A stretch of 64,000 bases of DNA from an uncultured Prevotella sp. (lineage in GTDB: Bacteria > Bacteroidota > Bacteroidia > Bacteroidales > Bacteroidaceae): positions 1 to 64,000 of the forward strand of contig NZ_CALMHT010000181.1 of the NCBI RefSeq assembly GCF_937863835.1, written 5' to 3'. Under the pieces are notes generated by a model. That model was not told the origin of the DNA and ran no database searches. It saw nothing but the letters and a program-made list of their open reading frames with translations. This document shows, in pieces, positions 8,646 to 16,961 of the stretch. A program made the translations under genes and the position numbers. Each line of letters begins with the position of its first letter. Within the stretch, counting starts at the first letter, position 1.

Positions 8646-9566
8646 TCAATGAATATAATTGTAATGAATATAAGAATCAATCTTAATACCTTCTATTTTC
8701 ATGATTTTATCAACACCAAAATCTTCAGGACCCGTTATGAGAATTTGTTCTATGTTTGATTTCGTAAATCTCCGACATGCTTGTTCATCCATTAACCCGG
8801 TGCAAGTGTATTTAAGTCCGTTAACATCAATAATATCTCCTTTCTTCATATTCCTTAATGTCAATCTGACCCAGCCTGAGAACGATTCTCCAAAATCACA
8901 AATGATCGAATCACCTTGGTCTATGAATAATTTATAATCATATATATGACTTATATGTTCTGATTTGTGTATTGGCGCAATCTCAGAATATTCAATTTGT
9001 GACTGATTGTCGGTACATGACGCAAGTTGCCAATCCAGGAAAGAGCAGTCATCCGATTTCCAGTAATTGATATAGTTGGGACCGTCAATTATTTCATTTC
9101 CATTGTCGTCTATTGATGCATTGGATTCTTTACAAAGCCATGTAGAATCGGATGCAAATGAAAATAGGTCATCGTCTGGATATTGCCCATAAAAACGTAC
9201 TGCGATATCTTCTCTGTAGCCTTTATTTCCCATTTCCGGAGAATACCATACTGCAATTGTATTTCGGCCCGTTTTAAGGAATCGCGCTACCTCGTAGGTG
9301 TATATACCAATTTTATTGGAATCAACACATGACGTAAGTACATCTCTACTTACATTCCGTTCATTAATATATAGTATATACTTACCTGTGCTTGCTATTG
9401 AAATACATGCGTGTGCCGGTATATTGGGAAATGTGTATTGCTTACGATACCATATTTGCGAGTTGTCTCCAGCTTCTTTACATTCAATCCATGGCATATC
9501 CCAACTCTTGGCACAAATGCTTGATGCCGATGAAATAAATAACAGTATCGTGAAAAATAATCTCAT
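8646..9566 (-). CDS. Secreted protein resembling the non-catalytic domains of GH78 rhamnosidase
   Basis: A 306-residue exported protein. The start at 9566 (MRLFFTILLFISS) gives a clean signal peptide; the longer frame begins inside the gyrB terminator and is rejected. The first half (about 25-175) follows the N-terminal domain of bacterial alpha-L-rhamnosidases (YRKQYTFPNIPAHACISI, GKYILYINERNVSRDVLTS, FLKTGRNTIAVWYS). The second half contains CDFGESFSGWVRLTLRN, typical of the beta-sandwich preceding the catalytic barrel. No (alpha/alpha)6 barrel follows, and full GH78 enzymes are roughly 700-1000 residues. It is therefore probably a carbohydrate-binding or vestigial protein. It might also be a narrow family of its own. 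Function is not known. Confidence 0.55.
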   Translation of the reverse strand: MRLFFTILLFISSASSICAKSWDMPWIECKEAGDNSQIWYRKQYTFPNIPAHACISIASTGKYILYINERNVSRDVLTSCVDSNKIGIYTYEVARFLKTGRNTIAVWYSPEMGNKGYREDIAVRFYGQYPDDDLFSFASDSTWLCKESNASIDDNGNEIIDGPNYINYWKSDDCSFLDWQLASCTDNQSQIEYSEIAPIHKSEHISHIYDYKLFIDQGDSIICDFGESFSGWVRLTLRNMKKGDIIDVNGLKYTCTGLMDEQACRRFTKSNIEQILITGPEDFGVDKIMKIEGIKIDSYIHYNYIH

Positions 9567-9572
9567 TTGTAC

Positions 9573-9613
9573 CAAAATAAAAGTCGGTCTTCGATCATGC
9601 ACGAAAACCGACT
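9573..9613 (-). terminator. Intrinsic terminator of gyrB
   Basis: Inverted repeat AGTCGGTCTTCG (9582-9593) and CGAAAACCGACT (9602-9613) pairs over 12 positions with one wobble. On the minus strand it is followed by TTTATTTT. It lies directly after the gyrB stop and before the next start at 9566. Confidence 0.75.
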
Positions 9614-9632
9614 ATATGGTGATTACAATACA

Positions 9633-11603
9633 CTATGCATCAATATTTGCGTATGTTGCATTCTTTTCAATAAATTCTCTACGTGGTTCCACGTCGTCAC
9701 CCATAAGCATGGAGAAGATTTCGTCTGCATCGGCAGCATTCTCGATACTTACTTGTTTCAGAAGACGTGTCTTAGGGTCCATTGTCGTTTCCCAAAGTTG
9801 ATCGGGATTCATTTCACCCAAACCTTTGTATCTCTGAGTGTGAATCTTCTTGCCATCTTCTACGCCATTGCCATATTTATCCAGGAACGCCTGGCGTTGT
9901 TGGTCGGTGTAGCAATACTCTTTAACTTTATTGTTGAATGTACACAGATAGAGTGGTGGGGTAGCAATGTACAAGTGACCTTCCTGTATGATTTCAGGCA
10001 TAAAACGATAAAATAATGTCATGATCAGAGTGTCGATGTGAGAGCCATCGACATCGGCATCGGTCATTATGATTATCTTGTCATAACGAAGTTTCTCTAT
10101 GTTCGCATCTTTACTGTCACCTTCTACACCGAAACGCACACCAATACTTTGAATAATGTTCATTACTGATTCACTTTCAAAGACCTTATGCCACATTACT
10201 TTTTCTACGTTAAGAATTTTACCGCGGAGTGGCAGTATAGCTTGCGTATAACGGTCACGACCTTGTTTGGCCGAACCACCTGCAGAATCTCCCTCGACAA
10301 GGAATATTTCACAGTCTTTGGGGTCTTTGTTGGAACAGTCAGCCAGTTTACCAGGTAAACCACCTCCAGACATCGGACTCTTGCGCTGTACGCTTTCACG
10401 TGCCTTGCGCGCTGCAATACGTGCTGTCGCTGCCAGAACGACTTTGTCGCAGATCATTTTGGCCTCTTTGGGGTGTTCTTCCAAATAATCGGAAAGCGCT
10501 TCGCCAACAGCCTGCTGAACAGCACCGGCTACCTCGCTGTTACCAAGTTTAGTCTTTGTCTGTCCTTCAAATTGCGGTTCTGCCACTTTGATGGAAATAA
10601 CGGCTGTAAGTCCTTCGCGGAAATCTTCACCAGCTATCTCTATTTTAGATTTTTCTATCTGTTTTGATATTTGCGGATCTGAGTCGGCATATTTTTTCAA
10701 GGTTCTGGTTAGAGCCATACGGAAACCTACCAGATGAGTACCACCCTCAATCGTATTGATGTTATTTACATACGAATGGATGTTTTCGCTGTAATCGGTA
10801 TTGTACATGATGGCTACTTCAATAGGCGTTCCTTGTTTTTCTGTCTTAAGGTATATCACGTCATCAAAAAGATGGGTGCGATGACGGTCTACATATCTGA
10901 CAAACTCTTTTAGTCCGTCTTTGGCATGAAAGACTTCCTGACGCTTATTGCCTTCTTCGTCCGGACGCATGTCGGTAAGAGTAATCTTGATTCCTGCATT
11001 CAGATATGCCAGTTCACGCATACGTGAAGCAATAATATCGTATTTGTACGTAGTCGTCGTGAATATCGATGCATCTGGCCAGAATTGTTGACGAGTTCCT
11101 TGAAGTTCTGTGGTTCCGACTACCTTGACAGGATATAATGGTTTACCCTTTTCGTATTCCTGCTGATAGATCTTTCCATCACGGAATACCTGTGACATCA
11201 TGTGCGATGACAAGGCGTTTACGCAGGAAACTCCTACACCGTGGAGACCACCTGATACTTTATATGAACCTTTGTCGAATTTACCTCCGGCATGTAGCAC
11301 TGTCATGACGACCTCCAATGCCGATTTGTGCAATTTCTTATGTTCATCTACAGGGATACCTCGACCATTGTCTTGTACCGTAATGGAATTATCTTCGTTG
11401 ATTATAACTTCTATGTGTGTACAGAAACCAGCCATGGCCTCGTCGATAGAGTTATCGACTGTTTCATTAACCAAATGATGGAGACCCTTTTCGCTTATGT
11501 CACCAATGTACATAGCCGGACGCTTGCGAACAGCTTCCAAACCTTCTAGAACCTGGATATTACTCGCGGAATAGTTGCTTTCTTTGTTTTGTTCTTCTGC
11601 CAT
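9633..11603 (-). CDS. gyrB: DNA gyrase subunit B
   Basis: A 656-residue type IIA topoisomerase subunit. The start is the ATG at 11603 (MAEEQNKES), since the reading frame extended upstream runs into the promoter region (-7 box TATATTTG on the minus strand, 11629-11636). The GHKL ATPase domain is seen in VRKRPAMYIGD and ETVDNSIDEAMAG (Asn-Asp-rich Bergerat fold) with DNGRGIPVD. The TOPRIM domain has EGDSAGGSAKQGRDR and DADVDGSHI. The C-terminus PRREFIEKNA is standard for GyrB of the short type without the proteobacterial insertion. With GyrA (not in the window) it introduces negative supercoils. It lies downstream of rpsT on the same strand with a terminator between. Confidence 0.97.
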   Translation of the reverse strand: MAEEQNKESNYSASNIQVLEGLEAVRKRPAMYIGDISEKGLHHLVNETVDNSIDEAMAGFCTHIEVIINEDNSITVQDNGRGIPVDEHKKLHKSALEVVMTVLHAGGKFDKGSYKVSGGLHGVGVSCVNALSSHMMSQVFRDGKIYQQEYEKGKPLYPVKVVGTTELQGTRQQFWPDASIFTTTTYKYDIIASRMRELAYLNAGIKITLTDMRPDEEGNKRQEVFHAKDGLKEFVRYVDRHRTHLFDDVIYLKTEKQGTPIEVAIMYNTDYSENIHSYVNNINTIEGGTHLVGFRMALTRTLKKYADSDPQISKQIEKSKIEIAGEDFREGLTAVISIKVAEPQFEGQTKTKLGNSEVAGAVQQAVGEALSDYLEEHPKEAKMICDKVVLAATARIAARKARESVQRKSPMSGGGLPGKLADCSNKDPKDCEIFLVEGDSAGGSAKQGRDRYTQAILPLRGKILNVEKVMWHKVFESESVMNIIQSIGVRFGVEGDSKDANIEKLRYDKIIIMTDADVDGSHIDTLIMTLFYRFMPEIIQEGHLYIATPPLYLCTFNNKVKEYCYTDQQRQAFLDKYGNGVEDGKKIHTQRYKGLGEMNPDQLWETTMDPKTRLLKQVSIENAADADEIFSMLMGDDVEPRREFIEKNATYANIDA

Positions 11604-11670
11604 ATTTAAGATATATATATTTAGTGTGCAAATATACAAAAAAACTTTTATATACGAAAATTTTGAGCAT

Positions 11671-11704
11671 TAAAAAAGGCTACAATCCATAGAGGTTGTA
11701 GCCT
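11671..11704 (-). terminator. Intrinsic terminator of rpsT
   Basis: AGGCTACAA (11677-11685) and TTGTAGCCT (11696-11704) form a perfect 9-bp stem with a 10-base loop, followed on the minus strand by six T. It lies 31 bases after the rpsT stop. Confidence 0.85.
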
Positions 11705-11734
11705 GTATATCTAAACAAGTCTGTGATCTTGTTT

Positions 11735-11989
11735 TTAGCCTAATTTGTTGATGTGAAGAGAAAGGCTAGACTTGATGTTGGCAGCCTTATTCTTATGGAT
11801 AATATTAGTCTTAGCCAATTTATCCAAAATCTTCTGGATACCAGGTAACATCTTAACTGCTTCTTCTTTGTCTGTTACAGCACGGAGTTTGCGTACTGCA
11901 TTACGCATAGTCTTTGCATAATATTTATTGTGCAGAGCCTTCTTTTTGTCCTGACGGATTCTCTTAACTGATGATTTGTGATTTGCCAT
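11735..11989 (-). CDS. rpsT: 30S ribosomal protein S20
   Basis: An 84-residue basic protein of the size and wording of bacterial S20: [16 protein letters not shown] at the start, [16 protein letters not shown] in the middle, and [18 protein letters not shown] at the end. S20 binds 16S rRNA early in 30S assembly. It lies 31 bases after tRNA-Glu on the same strand with no terminator between, so the two are likely transcribed together from the promoter at 12111-12142. A strong terminator follows it. Confidence 0.96.
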   Translation of the reverse strand: MANHKSSVKRIRQDKKKALHNKYYAKTMRNAVRKLRAVTDKEEAVKMLPGIQKILDKLAKTNIIHKNKAANIKSSLSLHINKLG

Positions 11990-12020
11990 CTGTTTAATTC
12001 TTTAATTTTTTTATTCTTTG

Positions 12021-12092
12021 TAGTCCCTAGCAGAATCGAACTGCTCTTTAGAGAATGAAAATCTCTCGTCCTAACCGATAGACGAAGGGACC
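12021..12092 (-). tRNA. tRNA-Glu (anticodon TTC)
   Basis: The minus strand reads GGTCCCTTCGTCTATCGG at the 5' end, an anticodon stem-loop GAGAGATTTTCATTCTC with anticodon TTC, and a T arm AGCAG-TTCGATT-CTGCT. The acceptor stem GGTCCCT/AGGGACT has one terminal G-U pair and discriminator A. No CCA is encoded. Confidence 0.95.
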
Positions 12093-12110
12093 GATTACTT
12101 TTTGCGGGTG

Positions 12111-12142
12111 CAAAGTTAGATGTTTTATTTGAACAAACCAAA
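12111..12142 (-). promoter_or_regulatory. Promoter of tRNA-Glu and rpsT
   Basis: On the minus strand, TTTG (12139-12142) and TAACTTTG (12111-12118) are spaced by 20 bases, an exact fit to the -33/-7 pattern. The -7 box ends 18 bases before the tRNA. Confidence 0.7.
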
Positions 12143-12194
12143 TTTTCTCAAAGAAATTTTCGTAAAATACCAAATTTTGTGTATTTTTGTAGTC

Positions 12195-12920
12195 ATGTTA
12201 GTAAAAACAAGGGCAATAGTATTACGTTCTATCAAGTTCGGTGACTCATCAATCATAGTAGATGTGTTCACTGAATCGAACGGTCGTTTATCTTTTATCA
12301 CACATATCGGAAAATCCAAAACGGCAAAAATAAAAAAACAATTCTTTCAATCTTTTGCAATCCTTGACATAGAATGTGATATTCGGCCACGCTCACAATT
12401 ACAACATATAAAGGAAGTTCGATTCTTATATTCTTTCTCGTCAATACCTTTTGACGTATATAAATTGTCAATATCCCTTTTCCTATCCGAATTTTTATTC
12501 TATTCTTTAAAGGAGGAGCAGGCGAATGTCCCTCTATTCGAGTATATCGTATATAGTATAAAATGGTTGGATCAATCTAAAAACAGGTTTTCAAATTTCC
12601 ATCTTGTCTTCTTGATGAGGTTATCGCGCTTTTTGGGTTTTTACCCAAACCTTTCCGATTATGGCGAGAATCGTTGGTTCGATTTGCGAAGTGGTTGTTT
12701 TTGCCAAAGTGCACCAGTGCATGGCGATGTCTTAGAACCTGATGAAGCAAAGAATATCTGTATTATGATGAGAATGAATTATGAAACAATGCACCTCTAT
12801 ACAATGTCACGAAAAGAACGTGATCGTTGTATAGAGGTGATGTTGCATTACTATCGACTTCATCTGCCTGTGTTCCCGGATTTGAAGTCGTTTGATGTCC
12901 TCAAAGAACTATTCGTTTAG
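12195..12920 (+). CDS. recO: DNA repair protein RecO
   Basis: A 241-residue protein. The start at 12195 (MLVKTRAIVLRSIKFGD) matches RecO N-termini; the longer frame reaches back into the tRNA promoter region and is rejected. The N-terminal OB fold (about 1-80) contains DSSIIVDVFTESNGRLSF. The helical C-terminal part ends with CIEVMLHYYRLHLPVF, as in the family. RecO loads RecA on SSB-coated gaps with RecR. A perfect TATTTTTG box (12182-12189) ends five bases before the ATG, so the mRNA may be almost leaderless. The 3' end overlaps the convergent yqeY gene by four bases. Confidence 0.9.
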   Translation: MLVKTRAIVLRSIKFGDSSIIVDVFTESNGRLSFITHIGKSKTAKIKKQFFQSFAILDIECDIRPRSQLQHIKEVRFLYSFSSIPFDVYKLSISLFLSEFLFYSLKEEQANVPLFEYIVYSIKWLDQSKNRFSNFHLVFLMRLSRFLGFYPNLSDYGENRWFDLRSGCFCQSAPVHGDVLEPDEAKNICIMMRMNYETMHLYTMSRKERDRCIEVMLHYYRLHLPVFPDLKSFDVLKELFV

Positions 12921-13366
12921 GAAAGCAACTTTTTTACAAGTGTTGAAATCAACCTGCCATCAGCTTTTCCTGCCATTTTCTTGCTGGCGACTCCCATTAC
13001 TTTTCCCATTTCTTTCATGCTCGATGCGCCTGTTTCTGCAATAATAGCTTTCACTTCTGCTTCAATTTCTGCTTCGCTCATCTGTTTTGGCAAATATTCT
13101 TCAATTACACTGACCTGTGCCAGTTCCTCATCTGCAAGATCTTGCCGTTTTTGTTCTATAAAGACTTGTGCGGACTCTTTACCTTGTTTTGCCAACTTTG
13201 CTAGAATTTTCAGAGCATCAGCATCTTCAAGTGTGTCATTGGCTCCAGGAGCTGTTTTAGCTTCTAGAAATACTTTTTTAATGTTACGCAATGTTTCGAG
13301 ACGAACTTTGTCTCTGGCTTTCATTGCCTCCTTAATGTCTTCACTTACTTTTTCAAAAAGTGCCAT
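12917..13366 (-). CDS. GatB/YqeY-domain protein
   Basis: A 149-residue helical protein of the YqeY family: MALFEKVSEDIKEAMKARDK at the start, RLETLRNIKKVFLEAKTAPG, EYLPKQMSEAEIEAEVKAII, and GKVMGVASKKMAGKADGRL near the end. The domain is shared with the tail of GatB and tRNA-binding amidotransferases; its own role is not well defined. It starts 11 bases after the ftsZ stop on the same strand, so it is the last gene of the division cluster transcript. The position next to ftsZ is common in this phylum, to my knowledge. Confidence 0.9.
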   Translation of the reverse strand: MALFEKVSEDIKEAMKARDKVRLETLRNIKKVFLEAKTAPGANDTLEDADALKILAKLAKQGKESAQVFIEQKRQDLADEELAQVSVIEEYLPKQMSEAEIEAEVKAIIAETGASSMKEMGKVMGVASKKMAGKADGRLISTLVKKLLS

Positions 13367-13377
13367 ATTTATATGTT

Positions 13378-14715
13378 TTATGCAAATTTTATTGTACCTT
13401 GTATCGGCTCTTTCTTTGAGCTATCGGTATTATTTGATTCTAATTCTTCTTTACCGCCAGCCTGACTGCGTATGCTGTCTAGAACCTCACGTGTACGTTT
13501 ATAAGTAGGCGTGGATTCTACAGCTGAAATGACATCGTCATTATCAAGGTCTTCGTGACGGAAAATAAATATATGTGGTCTGCGTTTGTACACTCTGTTA
13601 CCAGCTTCGCTCCCATAATATCTATGTCTTCTATCTTGTCGTTCGGCTGCTTTTTCTTCTTCTTCGGCAATTCTGTTGGCTTCTTCTTGTGTATGTTTCT
13701 TAAGATGAGAATCCATGCCTGCCACATCTTTAATGCCAAATCCTGTCGCCAGAATCGTTACTTTGACTTTCGCTCCAAGATCAGGATCTGTTGCAATCCC
13801 CCATTTGATTTCAAAACCTGTACCGAATTTTTTCATAAACTCGTCCACATCATTCATCTCTTCCATCATAAGACCAGTCTGTCCTTGTTTGTCACTGCAG
13901 AATGAAATGGATAGAAGAATTTTCTTAGAGTTGAAAATATCGTTGTCGTTCAGCAAAGGAGAATTCAGCGCATCATCGATAGCTTTCTTTACACGTCCTT
14001 CGCCTTCTCCGTATCCTGTACTCATAATGGCAACGCCACCGTCTTTGAGTACTGTCTTTACGTCGTTGAAATCCAAATTTATCAAACCATGAACCGTAAT
14101 AATCTCAGCAATACTTTTTGCAGCGATACTTAAAGTGTCGTCTGCCTTTCCAAATGCATCAAGTACAGTCAGGTCAGGATATATTTCACGTAGGCGTTCA
14201 TTATTAATGACCAAAAGAGCATCGACATGTTTTGACATTGCCTCTACGCCATCGAGTGCCTGGTCTATTTTCTTGTCGCCTTCAAAGCGGAATGGTATTG
14301 TTACTATGCCAACTGTTAATATGCCTAAGTCTTTTGATACACTTGCAATTACGGGAGCAGCACCGGTACCGGTACCTCCGCCCATACCTGCTGTGATGAA
14401 TGCCATCCTCGTACCATCACTAAGCATGGAGCGTACATCATCAATACTTTCTTCCGCAGCTTGACGCGCCTTTTCAGGTTTATTACCTGCACCTAACCCT
14501 TCTTTACCTAATTGCACATGAACAGGTACTGGTGAATCATTAAGTGCTTGATTGTCTGTATTACATAATACGAAAGAAACATCATGGATTCCCTCGCGAT
14601 ACATGTGATTGACAGCATTGCCTCCGCCGCCACCTACACCTATCACTTTGATAATGCTATGCTCTTTTTCTGGATCGCCAAAATCCAATATCTCAGGTTT
14701 GTTAAAGTCTTCCAT
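13378..14715 (-). CDS. ftsZ: Cell division GTPase FtsZ
   Basis: A 445-residue tubulin-like protein forming the division ring. The GTP-binding G-box GGGTGTG is at residues 112-118 and the T7 catalytic loop NLDFND at 213-218. A linker of about 100 residues, rich in charged residues ([18 protein letters not shown]), follows the core. The usual FtsA-binding peptide seems to be the internal [17 protein letters not shown] (about residues 390-410), followed by a 40-residue tail ending GTIKFA. Downstream partner genes ftsA and ftsQ are immediately upstream on the same strand (30 bases from ftsA). Confidence 0.97.
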   Translation of the reverse strand: MEDFNKPEILDFGDPEKEHSIIKVIGVGGGGGNAVNHMYREGIHDVSFVLCNTDNQALNDSPVPVHVQLGKEGLGAGNKPEKARQAAEESIDDVRSMLSDGTRMAFITAGMGGGTGTGAAPVIASVSKDLGILTVGIVTIPFRFEGDKKIDQALDGVEAMSKHVDALLVINNERLREIYPDLTVLDAFGKADDTLSIAAKSIAEIITVHGLINLDFNDVKTVLKDGGVAIMSTGYGEGEGRVKKAIDDALNSPLLNDNDIFNSKKILLSISFCSDKQGQTGLMMEEMNDVDEFMKKFGTGFEIKWGIATDPDLGAKVKVTILATGFGIKDVAGMDSHLKKHTQEEANRIAEEEEKAAERQDRRHRYYGSEAGNRVYKRRPHIFIFRHEDLDNDDVISAVESTPTYKRTREVLDSIRSQAGGKEELESNNTDSSKKEPIQGTIKFA

Positions 14716-14745
14716 CTTTGTATATATTTAAATATTAGACAATAA

Positions 14746-16197
14746 TTACTCTTCTTCTTTTATAATGCTTTCGAAGAAGTTTTTTAATTTTTTACCGGCT
14801 TTAGTCATAATACTGTTCTTCTTCTTTTCTTCAGCCACTCTCTTTTTTTCTTCTTCTTCAACTTGTCTGGCAGCTTCTTCTTCTGCTTCTTTTTTCTTGC
14901 GGGCCTCTTCTTCTGCTTTATGTTTTTCAGCTTCAGTACGTACTACGCCTGGAGCAATTTCTGTTACTTGACGGGCTTTAATATGTATTTCATTTGTAGA
15001 GGATGCTTGCTGTGACGCAAATAAGTCTCCGTTAGCATTGATTTCATCACCGGCACAATTCATGTCTCCTTTTGCAAGTAAGGCCAATATCGTATTCATC
15101 GTGCCGTCATGTTCATTGATTAATTGACTTGTAGAGTCTATCGCCTGAGTTACAAATTTAGCAATACGTATTTTGTCAATATGCGAATGATTCATAAAGG
15201 CTTTGTCTATGTCTTTCATATTAGAACCTCCACCTGTCAATATGATTCCGCCCAACAACTTGTCTCCGTATTCAGAAGATTGTATTTGGAACCACACGTT
15301 TTCTATAATCTCTTCAAGTCGGCCTTCCGTTATTTCAATAAATTTCCTACTTTCAATCGACCTTTCTTGGTCAATGGGCAACATTAATGTATTATCGATA
15401 TCACTATTTTCTGTATATGCACATGCATATTTCAGTTTCATTCTTTCGGCATCCTCTTCCTCCATTTGTAATGAAGCGATATCTTTTGTGATATTATTGC
15501 TGCCTAGAGGTATCACGGCAAGATGTCTAAGCATATTCTTAAAATAGACGGATACCGTAGTCGTATCAGAACCGATATCGACGAGTGCACATCCTGACCG
15601 TTTTTCAGCTTCCGTAAGAACGCTATCTGCAAGAGCATAAGGAGCAAGGAACATTTCGGCAACGTTAATTCCGGCGGCATCGAAACATTTATTTAGATTC
15701 TTATAAAAGCTCATTCTGGATAAAATATTGAGGAAATTTCCTTCAAGACGTCTGCATTCTATTCCTACAGGATCTATCTGCATTTGTGAATCGACCAAAT
15801 ATTCTTGTTCTGCAGCATCTAATATCTCTTGTTCCGGATATTTCATATTTCGGTTGGCATCCATCAGTTCGATGACCATTTCCTTTGTGACCTTGGTCTC
15901 CGCAGGCAAGTCTTTTACTATCGTGTTTTTAACGCTTCGTATAGATTGCCCTCCCACACCAACGTATACCTGACTTATACCGGTTTTTAGTGTGTTGGTC
16001 AGTTTGTTTACAATACTAGCAAGACATTGTGCTGTCTTATCGATATTGTAGACTACGCCTTTGCGGATGAATGACGAAGAGTCTTCTTTAGCAACGGCAA
16101 GTACGGTGATGCTGCCGTCGATATTTTTTCTTCCGGCTATTCCTGTCATCTTTGATGAGCCTAATTCAATAGCTACGATAAATTCTTTTGCTGCCAT
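14746..16197 (-). CDS. ftsA: Cell division protein FtsA
   Basis: A 483-residue actin-like protein that tethers FtsZ to the membrane. The phosphate-1 loop region IVAIELGSSKMTGIAG opens the protein; ALVDIGSDTTTVSVY (phosphate 2) and GGIILTGGGSNMKDID (adenosine motif) follow. After about residue 420 comes a strongly charged Lys/Glu/Ala coiled-coil stretch (HKAEEEARKKKEAEEEAARQ), then a terminal amphipathic helix KAGKKLKNFFESIIKEEE, the membrane-targeting sequence. The charged extension makes it longer than the proteobacterial protein (about 420 residues). It lies between ftsQ (11 bases) and ftsZ. Confidence 0.96.
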   Translation of the reverse strand: MAAKEFIVAIELGSSKMTGIAGRKNIDGSITVLAVAKEDSSSFIRKGVVYNIDKTAQCLASIVNKLTNTLKTGISQVYVGVGGQSIRSVKNTIVKDLPAETKVTKEMVIELMDANRNMKYPEQEILDAAEQEYLVDSQMQIDPVGIECRRLEGNFLNILSRMSFYKNLNKCFDAAGINVAEMFLAPYALADSVLTEAEKRSGCALVDIGSDTTTVSVYFKNMLRHLAVIPLGSNNITKDIASLQMEEEDAERMKLKYACAYTENSDIDNTLMLPIDQERSIESRKFIEITEGRLEEIIENVWFQIQSSEYGDKLLGGIILTGGGSNMKDIDKAFMNHSHIDKIRIAKFVTQAIDSTSQLINEHDGTMNTILALLAKGDMNCAGDEINANGDLFASQQASSTNEIHIKARQVTEIAPGVVRTEAEKHKAEEEARKKKEAEEEAARQVEEEEKKRVAEEKKKNSIMTKAGKKLKNFFESIIKEEE

Positions 16198-16208
16198 ACT
16201 ATACTATT

Positions 16209-16961
16209 TTATATATTTTGTTTTTTCTTGCATATTATTTGATTGTTGAACTCCAAACTAATATAGGAATACTTGTTCCATCCCACTTCATTCAGTCCAT
16301 ACTTGTAAAATTTTTCGAGTCTGTTTAGCTTCTCTAAAATATAAGTAGGTCTTCCTAGATAAACAATATGATCGCCAACTCTCGGCACGATTTCTATACT
16401 AAGATCCTGTAATACGTTAATCTGCATAATCTGATTTTTCCAGAAATCGTTGTGGTTTATGAAGTTTGCTATGTGTTTGAGAATTCTTTTGGCATACCAT
16501 TGTGGAATATAACCTGTTGCGATAATGAGATTTGAGACATATCTCGTATTTGGCATAATTCCTCCCTGGTCATCCACATAGTAATCATCCCCATTAACAC
16601 TTTTTATTCTAATTATAGGCATTCTCTGTCTGAGATTGATACAAACATGCCCATCTTCTGTCTTGTAACATTGTGCGGATTCTACAAATGCGCTATGTCT
16701 TAATAAATCCTCAATTTCCCTAATATTAACTTCATGCATTGAACGGTTTAGGGGATAAATCTTTTTGTTAAGCAATATCTTTTTTATTTCACCTGCACTA
16801 AGAAATCCATCTGTTACTTCATCGCTTATGTTAATACTGACTTTTGTACATAATCTGTTGCGGTCATCAGGTCTGTTGAATGATGTGACTGCAAATACTA
16901 GATATACCGCAATGGCAATATCTAGAATAATTATGATGGATTTCTTCCAGTTGATTCTCAT
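16209..16961 (-). CDS. ftsQ: Cell division protein FtsQ
   Basis: A 250-residue bitopic protein. There is a short cytoplasmic start, one membrane helix (IIIILDIAIAVYLVFAVTSF, residues 9-28), a POTRA-like domain (about 40-115: DGFLSAGEIKKILLNKKIYP, MHEVNIREIEDLLRHSAFVE) and a beta domain containing YVDDQGGIMPNTR. FtsQ recruits FtsL/FtsB and controls septal wall synthesis. The gene abuts murC, with its start one base after the murC stop codon ends, and is followed by ftsA. Divergent in sequence, as usual for FtsQ, so identity rests on layout and cluster position. Confidence 0.9.
   Translation of the reverse strand: MRINWKKSIIIILDIAIAVYLVFAVTSFNRPDDRNRLCTKVSINISDEVTDGFLSAGEIKKILLNKKIYPLNRSMHEVNIREIEDLLRHSAFVESAQCYKTEDGHVCINLRQRMPIIRIKSVNGDDYYVDDQGGIMPNTRYVSNLIIATGYIPQWYAKRILKHIANFINHNDFWKNQIMQINVLQDLSIEIVPRVGDHIVYLGRPTYILEKLNRLEKFYKYGLNEVGWNKYSYISLEFNNQIICKKKQNI

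Noticed and set aside
10205..10417. Minus-strand short frame inside gyrB
   Set aside because: It is a shadow frame within a strongly conserved gene with no sign of translation.
14746..14960. The charged FtsA tail as a frameshifted separate gene
   Set aside because: The frame is continuous and ends in the expected membrane-targeting helix.
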